Assembly: GCF_022606295.1 (NCBI RefSeq)
Contig: NZ_JAHHZS010000003.1
Location: 62,001 to 126,000, forward strand
Source: Arthrobacter bambusae
GTDB taxonomy: Bacteria; Actinomycetota; Actinomycetes; Actinomycetales; Micrococcaceae
DNA length: 64,000 nucleotides
Direction: 5' to 3'
Under the pieces are notes generated by a model. The model did no database searches. It had not been told where the DNA came from and was given only the letters and a program-made list of their open reading frames with translations. Below are positions 8,589 through 17,920 of this stretch, one piece after another. Every line of letters starts with the position of its first letter. Position 1 is the stretch's first letter. The position numbers and the translations under genes are program-made.

Positions 8589-9883
8589 TGCCGGTCCTGG
8601 CGGGCGATGAAGACTTCCTTGAGCAGCAACATGATGGCCGCCGCGGTCGGGATGGCGATCAAGGCACCGAGCACGCCCAGTAGGCTGCCGCCCGCGATCA
8701 CCGAGATCACGGCAACAGCACCCGGGACGGCAACGGCTTTCTGCATGATGCGCGGGGAGATGAAGTAGGCCTCGAACTGCAGGTAGGCGAAGTAGCAGAT
8801 GGCGTAGATGACGGCGGTCTGCCAGCCCGCCGTCAGGGCCACCAGGATGACCACGACGGCGGCAATCAGGCCGCCCACCAGCGGGATGAACGCAAGCAGG
8901 GCAACCACGAAGGCCAGCAGGACGCTGAACGGAATGCCCAGGATGCTCATGACGATGAAGGCGAACAAGGCATTAAGCAGGGCCACGCACACCTGGCCGA
9001 TCACGTAGTTGCCCACCGAGCGGGTGATTTCCTCGGAAAGCGCCTCCACCCGGGGCCTGCGCGACCGCGGAGCGAGCCGGTATCCCCATCTCTTCATGGC
9101 AGGCAGGGCCCCGAGGAAGTAGAGACTGAGGACCAGGACGATCAGCGTCCCGAAGACCCCGTTGGCCACCGTGGATCCGAAACCAACGACGCCGCCGAAG
9201 ATGCCGCCCATCGCGTCGGGATTCTTGACGAACTTGTCGAGTTCCTGGCTGATCTTGTCGCGGACGCCGAATTGGCTGTCGAGGGAGCGGAAGAAGTCGG
9301 AATCCACGAAGCTGCGGATCCAGTCCGGCGCTTGCCGCACGATCTGCGAGACCTGTTCCACGATGGTGGGGATGAGGGTGGCGAAAAACGCCGCCACTCC
9401 GGCTACGAGGACTCCGACGGCGATGACGACGCCGGCAGGGCGCGGCACCTTGCGCTCCTCGAGCCCGCGCACTACCGGGTCAAGTCCCAAGGCAATGAAC
9501 AGGGCCGTGACGATCCACAACAGCAGCTGTGCGGTATTGGTGCCGATGTAGTACAGCATGAGGGCGACCCCGACCCCGGCCGTGCCCATGAATCCGAGGT
9601 ATAGCGGATGTTGCGCGGACATCCTCGGGCCGGGGGAACCGAAGCGCGGACCGTCTGTGTCATCCTGGGCGGGCTCGGTTGCCGCGTCGTGCTCAAGTTC
9701 GGGAGGCATTTCGAAACGGAGCCGTGGCTGGGCGCCCGGAATGGGCTGGCGTAGGCGGCGTACGAAGGACGCCATCAGGCCCTCGCCGTGATCCTTGCCG
9801 TCCTGGGCAGGCCCGTTGGCCAAGCCGTCCGGGCCAGTCCCCGGTTCTTGTTCCGCGGGAGTGGGATCCTTGCGCTCTTTCAC
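8585..9883 (-). CDS. AI-2E family transporter (PF01594 permease)
   Basis: 432 aa from a GTG preceded by AAAGG about 12 bases upstream; longer GTG (9952) or shorter ATG starts are possible because the first 100 residues are charged and disordered. The core has the seven to eight membrane helices of the family: FMGTAGVGVALMLYYIG, LLLWIVTALFIALGLDPVV, GVVIAVGVLVAGVAAFFATL, and later AFIPLVGGLIAAVVVILVAL and GGSLLGVLGALIAIPTAA. Family members export small molecules or ions; the AI-2 name is historical and says little about the substrate. Confidence 0.87.
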   Translation of the reverse strand: MKERKDPTPAEQEPGTGPDGLANGPAQDGKDHGEGLMASFVRRLRQPIPGAQPRLRFEMPPELEHDAATEPAQDDTDGPRFGSPGPRMSAQHPLYLGFMGTAGVGVALMLYYIGTNTAQLLLWIVTALFIALGLDPVVRGLEERKVPRPAGVVIAVGVLVAGVAAFFATLIPTIVEQVSQIVRQAPDWIRSFVDSDFFRSLDSQFGVRDKISQELDKFVKNPDAMGGIFGGVVGFGSTVANGVFGTLIVLVLSLYFLGALPAMKRWGYRLAPRSRRPRVEALSEEITRSVGNYVIGQVCVALLNALFAFIVMSILGIPFSVLLAFVVALLAFIPLVGGLIAAVVVILVALTAGWQTAVIYAICYFAYLQFEAYFISPRIMQKAVAVPGAVAVISVIAGGSLLGVLGALIAIPTAAAIMLLLKEVFIARQDRH

Positions 9884-10035
9884 GTGTTTCAGCTGCCTTT
9901 TCGTTCCGTGGTCAGGCTCGAGGAGTGCTCGATGCCATGTTGTTCGCCACACTATCAGCAGGCCGGAATTGGCGAATTCTAGAGGTTGAGCCGCGCGTCG
10001 GGAAGTCCTTGGGGAGGACCCCGAACTGACTCTTT

Positions 10036-10053
10036 GGTAACAAAACCGTTACC
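10036..10053. promoter_or_regulatory. GTNAC-N6-GTNAC box 1
   Basis: GGTAAC-AAAACC-GTTACC, both a perfect palindrome and a GTNAC direct repeat with 11-bp period. It lies 22 bases before the start of the large membrane-protein gene and overlaps a possible -10 (TACCCT, 10050-10055). Two similar boxes occur at 45987 and 56074. Confidence 0.55.
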
Positions 10054-10074
10054 CTTGAAGTTCAACGACCGCTG

Positions 10075-11925
10075 ATGATTGGTATTCCTGTGCGATTGAA
10101 GACTGCAGTTTCGCTGGTGCTGCTTGGCCTGCTGACACTGTTGGCCGGCATTGGCCAGCTGACCTTTTGGGCCCCGGCCGAGACCGTAACCGCGTCCGCT
10201 CCCGGCGGCTCCAAAGCCGCTCCGCTGACCGTGATCACCCAAGACGTGTTGACCCACCAGGGTGGTCCCAGACAAATCAACATCAAGGGCGACGGCAAGT
10301 TCGTGGTGGCCGTCGGACGTCCTGATGACGTGGATGCGTGGGTCGGCAAGACCGCCCACAACAGCATCACCGGAGTCTCCGCGGACGGCAAATCCCTCCA
10401 GGTTGCCGGCACCGACGGCGAAGCAACCGCTCCGTCGCCTGCCGGATCGGATATGTGGGTGCAAACCGAGAACGCCAACGGACAGTTGGACTACACCTTT
10501 ACACCGCCTGCGAGTGGCAATTGGTCGCTCCTCCTGGCAAGCGACGGAACCAAGCCGGCGCCGTCGTCGGTCTCCATCACATACGCCAACGATGCCACCA
10601 TGCCGTGGGCCGTCCCGCTGATCGTCATTGGCGCCATCCTCATTGTCGCGGGTGCGGCGTTGCCGTTCGTCAGCAAGTTCACGAGGGGCAGGGGCCCGCG
10701 CCGCAGCGGTCCGCGAGGCGGCGGCAGCACCGGAGCCGACAGGGACTCTATCGGCGGGGACACCCCCAAGGACTCCGAGAAGCCCCTCATCGGCGAGGAC
10801 ACCCCCAAGGACTCCGAGAAGCCCCTCATCGGCGGGGACACCTCTGCCGGGGACACCAACAAGGGCACGGCCGGGGGGCCCGCACTTCGCATTTCGCTGA
10901 TAGCCGCCGCCGTTGTGACCGCCCTCGTCGGTGGCACCGCCGCAGGCGCCCAAGCGGCCGAGACTCCTTCTCCTTCCGGATCGGCGACGACGGGCTCCGG
11001 ATCCGCGACGGCGAGCCCGGCAGGGGTCGCCGCTGCGCCCGCTGTCCCCGTGCTGGTGGACGCGCAGCTCAAGCGCATCCTGGACCAGGTAGCTGGCGCG
11101 GTGACCGCCGGGGATGCCGCACGCGATGCCTCCAAACTCGCTCCCCGGGTTGACGGCACCGAGCTGCAGGTACGCACGCAGAACTACAAGATCCGGTCCC
11201 AAGTCGCCACGCATGAGGCGCGGATGCCGGTCCGGTCAAGCAAACTGCTGGGCAGTGTCATCTCCACCCAGCGGACCTGGCCGCGCACCGTGATTGCCCT
11301 GACCCAGGGCGATGGCAACGTGGTTCCCCAGGTGCTGACCCTCGTGCAGGCCTCGCCGCGCGAGAACTACAAGCTGCAGAGCACTTCGCCGCTTCAACCG
11401 GGAACATCCTTCCCGGCGATCCCCTTGGGCGGAACCGCGCAGCTGGCGGCCGGAGACAAGACCGGACTGCAGTACAGCGGGACCGAAGCAATGGCAGCCC
11501 TGGGCGATCGCTTGACCAAAGCTGATTCGGCGTTCAAGGACAAGCTCGTGGAAGGCACCAATTCGCCGTACATTGCCGATGTCCTTGACTACCAGGCGAG
11601 CACGGTCAAGTCCGGCACCAATGGCGACTTCACCTTCACGCACACGCCCTCTCCGGCGGATACCGCCGTGTTCCGGACCTCCGACGGCGGCGCAGTAGTG
11701 GTGGGAAAGCTGGACTTCAATTTCACCAGCAAGCCCAAGGCCGACGGCGACACGTTGACCGTGGACAAAGCCGCGGCAGTGCTCGCGGGCGGGGATTCCA
11801 CGAAAGTCGGCCTCGTGCAGACCTTCTCGGAGTCGGTGGCCATTTACATTCCACCGGCAGGCTCCACCGCTCCCATGAAGCTTGTTGCCGCGGTCCGCGG
11901 TCTGGTGGGAGCCAGCTTCCAGTAG
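10075..11925 (+). CDS. Large two-anchor membrane/extracytoplasmic protein of unknown function
   Basis: 616 aa from ATG 10075 (GTG 10090 possible). Order of parts: membrane helix at residues 8-30; extracytoplasmic domain to about 180; helix AVPLIVIGAILIVAGAAL; charged cytoplasmic linker with a duplicated 13-residue unit (GDTPKDSEKPLIG); helix ISLIAAAVVTALVGG; an S/T/P-rich spacer; and a C-terminal extracytoplasmic domain of about 260 residues with no motif I recognise. The two outer domains joined by a cytoplasmic loop suggest an envelope role. A GTNAC box precedes it. No function is proposed. Confidence 0.78.
   Translation: MIGIPVRLKTAVSLVLLGLLTLLAGIGQLTFWAPAETVTASAPGGSKAAPLTVITQDVLTHQGGPRQINIKGDGKFVVAVGRPDDVDAWVGKTAHNSITGVSADGKSLQVAGTDGEATAPSPAGSDMWVQTENANGQLDYTFTPPASGNWSLLLASDGTKPAPSSVSITYANDATMPWAVPLIVIGAILIVAGAALPFVSKFTRGRGPRRSGPRGGGSTGADRDSIGGDTPKDSEKPLIGEDTPKDSEKPLIGGDTSAGDTNKGTAGGPALRISLIAAAVVTALVGGTAAGAQAAETPSPSGSATTGSGSATASPAGVAAAPAVPVLVDAQLKRILDQVAGAVTAGDAARDASKLAPRVDGTELQVRTQNYKIRSQVATHEARMPVRSSKLLGSVISTQRTWPRTVIALTQGDGNVVPQVLTLVQASPRENYKLQSTSPLQPGTSFPAIPLGGTAQLAAGDKTGLQYSGTEAMAALGDRLTKADSAFKDKLVEGTNSPYIADVLDYQASTVKSGTNGDFTFTHTPSPADTAVFRTSDGGAVVVGKLDFNFTSKPKADGDTLTVDKAAAVLAGGDSTKVGLVQTFSESVAIYIPPAGSTAPMKLVAAVRGLVGASFQ
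10756..10833 (+). repeat. Two tandem 39-bp coding repeats
   Basis: Units 10756-10794 and 10795-10833 are identical except for the first codon (GGG versus GAG), and encode GDTPKDSEKPLIG and EDTPKDSEKPLIG. A GGGGACACC remnant starts a third unit. They sit in the linker of the 616-aa membrane protein, so copy number could vary without a frameshift. Confidence 0.9.
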
Positions 11926-11961
11926 GCAAATGCTGTTGGCGCAGCGGCTAGAGTGGACGGT

Positions 11962-12927
11962 ATGAGTTCGCCAGGATCCCGTCCCGTCTCTCCAGCCGCT
12001 GCCAGCCAGCTCAACCTGCGCGGCGCCGTCGACCTCTCTGCATTGCGGCGCCCTGCGCCGGCGGCACCGAGCGGTGCCCCGGCTGCGTCCGGCGGCAGCC
12101 CCGGAAGCGGCCAGCCGCTTCGCGTCGATGCCACCGAGGCCAATTTCCAGGACCTCGTCCAGCTGTCCGCGCAGATTCCCGTCCTTTTCCTTTTGTGGTC
12201 AAACCGCTCCTTGGAGGCTTCGACCCTCCTGCATAGCCTTGAAGGCGTCGTCGAAAGCTACGGCGGCAAAGTGGTGCTGGCCGCGGCGGATGTTGACGCC
12301 TTCCCGCAGCTTGCGCAGGCGTTCCAGGTCCAGGCCATCCCCACCGCGATCGCGGTCCTGAAGGGCCAGCCCGTGCCGCTCTTCGAGGGGCCCGCTTCGG
12401 ACCAGGAAATCCGCAGCCTCATCGACGAACTCCTCAAGGTGGCCGAAGCCAACGGCGTCACAGGCAGCATCGGTACAGGTGACGCCGGCGCGGAGGCCCG
12501 TCCTCTGCCGCCGCTGCACCAGGCCGCCTTCGACGCCATCGAAGCCGGGGATTACGCCGCTGCCGCCACGGCTTACCGCCAGGCGCTCGCCGAGAAGCCG
12601 GCGGACGCCGAGGCCAAGGCAGGACTCGCCCAAGTGGAGTTGATGGGCAGGCTCGAGCTCCTGACGGCAACGGAAGCCGAAACCATGCGCCAGCGGGCGG
12701 CAGAGGAGCCGGACGACATCGACGTGCAGCTCACGGTGGCCGACCTCGACATCTCGGGGGGACACATCGAGGACGCGTTCAACCGCATCATCGCGTTCAT
12801 TGGCCGCAACTTCGGTCCCGAGCGGGAAACGGCGCGCGTGCGCCTGCTGGAGCTGTTCGACGTCGTCGGCATTTCGGACCAACGCGTGGCCAAAGCCCGT
12901 CAAGGTCTGGCGCGGGTCCTCTTCTAA
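11962..12927 (+). CDS. Thioredoxin-fold/TPR protein, CnoX (YbbN)-like, without active-site cysteines
   Basis: 321 aa. Residues about 50-160 are a thioredoxin fold (VLFLLWSNRSLEAS ... ADVDAFPQLAQAFQVQAIPT, with the cis-Pro region), followed by TPR-like helices (AFDAIEAGDYAAAATAYRQAL, and repeats to the end). The usual WCGPC is WSNRS, so it cannot do thiol-disulfide exchange; a chaperone/holdase role like CnoX is the best guess. TAGAGT lies 7 bases before the ATG, giving a probable leaderless transcript. It overlaps the next gene by one base. Confidence 0.88.
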   Translation: MSSPGSRPVSPAAASQLNLRGAVDLSALRRPAPAAPSGAPAASGGSPGSGQPLRVDATEANFQDLVQLSAQIPVLFLLWSNRSLEASTLLHSLEGVVESYGGKVVLAAADVDAFPQLAQAFQVQAIPTAIAVLKGQPVPLFEGPASDQEIRSLIDELLKVAEANGVTGSIGTGDAGAEARPLPPLHQAAFDAIEAGDYAAAATAYRQALAEKPADAEAKAGLAQVELMGRLELLTATEAETMRQRAAEEPDDIDVQLTVADLDISGGHIEDAFNRIIAFIGRNFGPERETARVRLLELFDVVGISDQRVAKARQGLARVLF

Positions 12928-14030
12928 TGTCTCAGCCGGCGCTGTTCAGTCCGCTCTCATTGCGCTCTCTGACGTTGCCGCATCGTGGCTGGGTTTCCCC
13001 GATGTGCCAGTACAGTTGCTCGCCCGACGGCGGGGGAGGCGTACCCAACGATTGGCACCTGGTACATCTTGGAGCTTTTGCGACGGGAGGCGCGGCCCTC
13101 ATCCTCACCGAGGCGGCGGCGGTCAGTCCCGAGGGCCGGATCAGCCCGCGGGACGCCGGAATGTACACGGACGAGCAGGCGGCGGCGTGGGAGCGGATCG
13201 TGGACTTCGTCCACCGCAACAGCGCCGTGGGCGGCAAGATCGGCGTCCAGCTGGCCCACGCCGGCCGCAAGGCTTCCACGTACTGGCCCTTCGCGGACGA
13301 GAGCGGATCAGTGGCGGAGTCCGACGGCGGGTGGGTGGCCCGGGGTCCCGGGTCTGAGGCCTTTGCCGGGCTTGCACGTCCGCTTGCCATGAACGAGGCG
13401 GATATCCACGCCGTGATTTCGGATTTCGCGGCGGCGGCTTCACGGGCGGTGGACGCCGGCTTCGACACGGTGGAGATCCACGGTGCGCATGGCTACCTCC
13501 TGCACGAATTCCAAAGCCCCCTCATCAACACGCGCAACGATGCGTGGGGAGGCAGCGAGGCCGGCCGAAACCGTTTGATGCTCGCGGTCGTCGACGCCGT
13601 CCGCGCTGTCATCCCCGATTCGATGCCGTTGTTGCTGCGGATTTCCGCGAGTGATTGGGCTGAGGGCGGCGTCGACATCGATGCCTCCGTGCGGCTCGCG
13701 CGGGCGGCGTCGGAGCATGGCGTGGACTTGGTGGACGTCTCCAGCGGGGGCGCTGTGGCCCACCAGCGGATCAAGGCCGGCCCTGGGTACCAGACGGGAT
13801 TCTCGGAGCAGATCCGGCGCGAAGCGGGGGTTTCCACCGGGGCAGTCGGCTTCCTGACGTCCTCGGGGCAGGCAGAACATACGGTGGCCACGGGCCAAGC
13901 CGACGGCGTGTTCATGGCACGGGCTGCCCTCCGCGATCCGCACTGGTGGCTTCGCGCGGCTTTTGAACTCGGGTTCCCCCTGGATTGGGCGCCGCAGTAT
14001 CAGCGTGCGGTTCCACGGCACAGCTTCTAG
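12927..14030 (+). CDS. NADH:flavin oxidoreductase, old yellow enzyme family (YqjM-type)
   Basis: 367-aa FMN-dependent TIM-barrel ene-reductase. Visible family marks: SPMCQYSC with the YqjM-class Cys, HLGAFATGGAALILTEA, VQLAHAGRKAS, the His/Asn substrate motif IHGAHGYLLHEF, NTRNDAWGGS and the C-terminal ADGVFMARAALRDP (phosphate binding). It is cytosolic and reduces activated C=C bonds; physiological substrate unknown. The ATG shares one base with the stop of the thioredoxin-TPR gene, so the two are coupled. Confidence 0.94.
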   Translation: MSQPALFSPLSLRSLTLPHRGWVSPMCQYSCSPDGGGGVPNDWHLVHLGAFATGGAALILTEAAAVSPEGRISPRDAGMYTDEQAAAWERIVDFVHRNSAVGGKIGVQLAHAGRKASTYWPFADESGSVAESDGGWVARGPGSEAFAGLARPLAMNEADIHAVISDFAAAASRAVDAGFDTVEIHGAHGYLLHEFQSPLINTRNDAWGGSEAGRNRLMLAVVDAVRAVIPDSMPLLLRISASDWAEGGVDIDASVRLARAASEHGVDLVDVSSGGAVAHQRIKAGPGYQTGFSEQIRREAGVSTGAVGFLTSSGQAEHTVATGQADGVFMARAALRDPHWWLRAAFELGFPLDWAPQYQRAVPRHSF

Positions 14031-14127
14031 GCGCTAGTCCTTTGGGATGAGGCGGCTCCCGAAAGGCGCTCCGTAGTTCCCCCTCCGGGACGACCCCTGG
14101 AAGCGTGCCCGGGGCTAGGCTGGCTCC

Positions 14128-14919
14128 ATGACTGTCCAGCTTCCCGGTTCTCCCCTTAACTCCCCGGTGCCCGCCTTGGCCCTGCGCGGCCTGGCGAAAC
14201 GCTTCGGTGGCAAGATCGCGGTCGACGGGATCAGCCTGGACGTTCCCGCCGGCTCCTTCTACGGGGTTGTTGGTCCCAACGGGGCGGGCAAGACGACAAC
14301 GTTGTCCATGGCCACCGGGCTCCTGCGGCCGGACTTCGGAACGGCACATGTGCACGGCGTGGACGTGTGGGCGAAACCGCTCGAAGCCAAGAAACTGATG
14401 GGAATACTGCCCGACGGCGTTCGCCTCTTCGACCGCTTGACGGGTGAACAGCTCGTCACCTATGCCGGCTTGCTCCGCGGCATGGACAGGGACGTCGTTG
14501 CCCACAGGGTGGGAGAACTGATGGCCGCGCTGGACGTGAGCGGCGACGCCGGCACCCTCGTGGTGGACTACTCCGCCGGCATGACAAAGAAGATTGCCCT
14601 CGCCTCGGCCCTCATCCATGCGCCCAGGCTGTTGGTACTGGATGAGCCCTTTGAGTCCGTCGATCCCGTGTCGGCAGCCAACATCAGGGGAATTCTTGAC
14701 AACTATGTGGCCTCGGGAGGGACGGTCATCGTCTCGAGCCATGTCATGGACCTGGTGCAGCGCATGTGCGACCACGTGGCCGTCGTGGCTGCCGGCAGGG
14801 TCCTCGCCGCCGGAACCGTCGACGAGGTCCGCGACGGCGCCTCTCTCGAGGACCGCTTTGTGCAGCTCGTGGGCCGCGGAAACCAGACGGGAGGCCTCGA
14901 ATGGTTGCGCACCTTCTGA
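14128..14919 (+). CDS. ABC transporter ATP-binding protein
   Basis: 263 aa. Walker A GPNGAGKTT, Q-loop region LMGILPDGVRLF, signature DYSAGMTKKIALA (YSxGM variant normal for ABC-2 exporters), Walker B LLVLDEPFESVD and switch SSHVMDL. It powers the membrane protein encoded next, whose start lies 19 bases inside this gene. TAGGCT is 6 bases before the ATG (leaderless). Cargo unknown. Confidence 0.94.
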   Translation: MTVQLPGSPLNSPVPALALRGLAKRFGGKIAVDGISLDVPAGSFYGVVGPNGAGKTTTLSMATGLLRPDFGTAHVHGVDVWAKPLEAKKLMGILPDGVRLFDRLTGEQLVTYAGLLRGMDRDVVAHRVGELMAALDVSGDAGTLVVDYSAGMTKKIALASALIHAPRLLVLDEPFESVDPVSAANIRGILDNYVASGGTVIVSSHVMDLVQRMCDHVAVVAAGRVLAAGTVDEVRDGASLEDRFVQLVGRGNQTGGLEWLRTF

Positions 14920-16472
14920 GCCTGAAGTGGCGGCTCCTGCTGAACGGTTTCCGCCGCAGTCCGGCCCAGCTTGTGGGAATCGCGATCGGCGGACTCTATG
15001 CGTTGGGTGTTGTCGTGACCCTCGTGGTGACACTCGTCGCCCTGCGGTGGGCCGACGCCGAGACGGCCCACACCGCCGTCGTCCTCGGTGGCGCAGCCGC
15101 GATCGTTGCCTGGGCTGTGGTGCCGCTGATGGCTTCGGCCGCGGACATGACGCTTGACCCTTCCCGCTTCACCACGTCGACGGTTCCCATGCGCCAGCTA
15201 CTGACCGGACTTGCCCTCGCCGGATTCATCGGATTGCCGGGCCTGTCCACAGTGATTGTGGCGTTGTTCACGGCGGCAACATGGTGGCGCAGCGTGCCGG
15301 CGGTGCTGGGCGCACTGCTGGGCGCCGTGCTCGGCATGCTGAGTTGCGTGGTCTTGTCGAAAGTCATCACGACGGCGACTGCCGGCCTCGCTGCCTCCCG
15401 TCGCTTCAAGGATGTGAGCAGCATTGTGGTCTTTGTGCCGCTCGTGCTGATGGGACCGATTGTTGCCGGCGTCTTCAGGGGGGTGTCCGGTTCCACCGGC
15501 TATCTTCCGGAGCTTGCCCGGATGGTCTCCTGGACTCCGCTCGGTGCTTCCTGGTCGCTTGGCGGCGATCTCGCGTCGGGAGATGTTGCGGCTGCCGGCC
15601 TGAAGGCCTTGATCGCCCTGGCCACCCTCCTCGTGTTGTTTGCCGCGTGGAATGCCTTGCTCAAGCGGGCACTCGTCACTCCGCCGTATTCCGGTGGCTC
15701 GGGGAAACGCGGCGGAAAACTCGGCTTGTTCGGGCTGCTGCCGGCAACTCCCACGGGGGCCGTGGCTGCGCGGTCCCTCAGCTACTGGATCCGCGACCCG
15801 CGCTACGCAGCTTCGCTCATCGTGGTCCCGTTGTTGCCCGTGATTTTCCTGTTCCAGTCCGGGCAGTCCGGAAGCTACTCGATGCTGGTGATCCTGGGGC
15901 CAATCGCTGCGTTTATCCTCGCATGGTCGATCGCCGCTGATGTTTCCTATGACAACACCGCATTTGCCTTGCATCTGGCCACCGGGGTCCGCGGCATCCA
16001 TGACCGGCTCGGCCGGGCCTTGGCCTGCCTGGCATTCGCCCTCCCGGTGGTGGTGATCTTCGCCGTCGGGCCCTTCTTCCTGACACGGGATTGGAACTGG
16101 TTGCCCGGTGTCCTGGGCCTTTCCCTGGGCGTCCTGTTTTCGGGCCTTGGCTTGGCCTCCATCGTGTCGGCGCGCTACACGTCCAACGTGCCGTTGCCCG
16201 GTGACAGCCCCTTCAAGAAGCCTCCGGGAAACGTTGCCCAGACGCTGGCGGTCCAGTTCGGGGGGATGGCGGTGCTGTTCCTCTTGGTGCTTCCTGAACT
16301 TGTCCTGGTCATCGTCCAGTCCGTCACGGGCGATCCGCTGTGGGGATGGATCAATCTGGCCATTGGTACGGTTCTCGGGGTGGCCTTGTTTGTGGCCGGT
16401 GTCCGGATCGGTGGCCGCTGGCTTGACCGCCGCGGGCCGGAGCTCTTCGCGCAATTGAGCGTCAACCGTTGA
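14901..16472 (+). CDS. ABC-2 type exporter permease
   Basis: 523 aa with about 12 hydrophobic helices and no soluble domain. The ATG 14901 lies within the end of the ATPase gene, indicating a two-gene translationally coupled exporter. It starts MVAHLLSLKWRLLLNGFRRS, an amphipathic N terminus common in ABC-2 permeases, and repeats the typical elbow (AARSLSYWIRDPRYAASLI) at mid-protein, suggesting two fused halves. Substrate cannot be predicted. Confidence 0.88.
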   Translation: MVAHLLSLKWRLLLNGFRRSPAQLVGIAIGGLYALGVVVTLVVTLVALRWADAETAHTAVVLGGAAAIVAWAVVPLMASAADMTLDPSRFTTSTVPMRQLLTGLALAGFIGLPGLSTVIVALFTAATWWRSVPAVLGALLGAVLGMLSCVVLSKVITTATAGLAASRRFKDVSSIVVFVPLVLMGPIVAGVFRGVSGSTGYLPELARMVSWTPLGASWSLGGDLASGDVAAAGLKALIALATLLVLFAAWNALLKRALVTPPYSGGSGKRGGKLGLFGLLPATPTGAVAARSLSYWIRDPRYAASLIVVPLLPVIFLFQSGQSGSYSMLVILGPIAAFILAWSIAADVSYDNTAFALHLATGVRGIHDRLGRALACLAFALPVVVIFAVGPFFLTRDWNWLPGVLGLSLGVLFSGLGLASIVSARYTSNVPLPGDSPFKKPPGNVAQTLAVQFGGMAVLFLLVLPELVLVIVQSVTGDPLWGWINLAIGTVLGVALFVAGVRIGGRWLDRRGPELFAQLSVNR

Positions 16473-16565
16473 TTCCATGACCAACAATGATAATTTATAG
16501 GACATGGGATAACCTCGAGTTTGAACCAGTCGATCCGGGAAACACAGCTAGAAAGGTCGTGGACG

Positions 16566-17348
16566 ATGGAAGTTGTCATCCTTCCGGGAAGCAAGCAGAT
16601 CGGGGCGGTCGCCGCGGACGCCATCGAGGCGCTGCTCCTCCGAAAGCCGAACGCCGTCCTGGGCCTCGCCACAGGGTCCTCTCCGCTCCCCGTTTACGAC
16701 GAACTGGCGCGCCGCCACCAGGAAAGAGGCCTCGACTTCAGTCAGGCACACGCCTTCGCCCTTGACGAATACGTCGGGCTCAAGCCGGGGCATCCCGAGT
16801 CGTACCGTGAAGTCATCCGCCGTGAATTCACGGACCGGGTTAATATCGACCCTGCCAATGTCCACAGCCCGGACGGTACCGCGGCGGACCTTCCCGCAGC
16901 CTGCGAAGCGTACGAAGACTCCATGCGCGCACTCGGCGGCGTTGACCTTCAGATCCTTGGTGTGGGCACCGACGGCCACATCGGGTTCAACGAACCCGGC
17001 TCCTCGCTCGCTTCGCGGACCCGGATCAAGACGCTGATCGAGCAGACCCGCAAGGACAACGCCCGCTTCTTCAAGAGCATCGACGACGTTCCGCACCACG
17101 TCGTCACACAGGGCTTGGGAACGATCATGGACGCCCGGCACGTGGTCCTGATTGCCACCGGGGCGCAGAAAGCCCAGGCGGTCAGGGACTTCGTCGAGGG
17201 ACCGGTGGCGGCCATTTGCGCGGCATCCGTGCTGCAGATGCACCAGCACGCCACCATCCTCCTCGATGAAGCTGCCGCGTCTTCGCTCAAGCTCGCCGAC
17301 TACTATCGCCACACCTATGACAACAAGCCGAAATGGCAGAGCATCTGA
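16566..17348 (+). CDS. nagB: Glucosamine-6-phosphate deaminase
   Basis: 260 aa. It converts glucosamine-6-P to fructose-6-P and ammonia, after NagA. Motifs: GLATGSSPLPVYDEL, ALDEYVGLKPGHPESY with the catalytic Asp region, GVGTDGHIGFNEPGSS and TQGLGTIMDARHVVLIATG. Start chosen because GAAAGG lies 9 bases upstream. The 93-base gap before it has a TATAGG/GATAAC-type AT-rich patch that may be the promoter; no DasR-like operator was recognised. Confidence 0.96.
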   Translation: MEVVILPGSKQIGAVAADAIEALLLRKPNAVLGLATGSSPLPVYDELARRHQERGLDFSQAHAFALDEYVGLKPGHPESYREVIRREFTDRVNIDPANVHSPDGTAADLPAACEAYEDSMRALGGVDLQILGVGTDGHIGFNEPGSSLASRTRIKTLIEQTRKDNARFFKSIDDVPHHVVTQGLGTIMDARHVVLIATGAQKAQAVRDFVEGPVAAICAASVLQMHQHATILLDEAAASSLKLADYYRHTYDNKPKWQSI

Positions 17349-17393
17349 CACGGTGCATCTGATCGCGAAGCATCAGCGGCTAAGATGGATGGC

Positions 17394-17723
17394 ATGACGA
17401 CGCTGCCTCCGGACCCATTCGAAAACGATCCCATGCGCGAGCTTTCCGGAGCCGGAACTTCCACTGCAACCATTGAGCGCGAGGAATTGCGCCAGGAAGT
17501 GGAACCCGGTGACCGGGAGCGTTTCTCGCACTACGTCCGCAAGGAAAAGATCATGGAGTCTGCCCTCACGGGCGAACCCGTGATTGCACTATGCGGCAAA
17601 GTGTGGACCCCTGGCCGGGACCCGCAGAAGTTCCCGGTCTGCCCCGAGTGCAAAGAAATCTATGAAGGACTTCGCCCCGGTAACGACGGCGGAGACAAAG
17701 GCGGCTCGGGCGGCTCCAAGTAG
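17394..17723 (+). CDS. DUF3039 family protein
   Basis: 109 aa. Acidic N-terminal half, then VIALCGKVWTPGRDPQKFPVCPECKEIYE, a Cys/CPxC pattern that looks like a small zinc-binding motif, and a Gly/Lys-rich tail. Matches the DUF3039 family of actinobacteria, function unknown. TAAGAT ends 7 bases before ATG 17394, which favours this start over the in-frame ATG at 17385. Confidence 0.82.
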   Translation: MTTLPPDPFENDPMRELSGAGTSTATIEREELRQEVEPGDRERFSHYVRKEKIMESALTGEPVIALCGKVWTPGRDPQKFPVCPECKEIYEGLRPGNDGGDKGGSGGSK

Positions 17724-17920
17724 CGAGCAAGCCCCAGTAGTAAGAAATCCCTGGTAGTCGGGTATTTCCTGGTAGTAGGCGGGGGAGTTCTTTTCCCTGC
17801 CTGTGTGCTGCCCCGCGTGATTCGGCGCATCCGGAACAGATTGGTGTCTTTTGTGGTTATTTGGGCTTCGCTGGCTGCAGCGGCCTTGCTTGGAATCGTT
17901 GCTGGTCGGGGGGAAACCGC

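Noticed and set aside
9979..11214. 411-aa minus-strand frame with GVLADEGLLGVLGG-like repeats
   Set aside because: The repeats are the antisense reading of the 39-bp coding repeat in the 616-aa plus-strand protein; no start signal or family match.
14581..14604. ABC signature YSAGM instead of LSGGQ
   Set aside because: YSxGM is common in ABC-2 type exporter ATPases, so it is not a defect.
15198..16505. 435-aa minus-strand frame opposite the ABC permease
   Set aside because: Composition rich in His, Gln, Arg and Glu is the usual antisense image of hydrophobic membrane helices.
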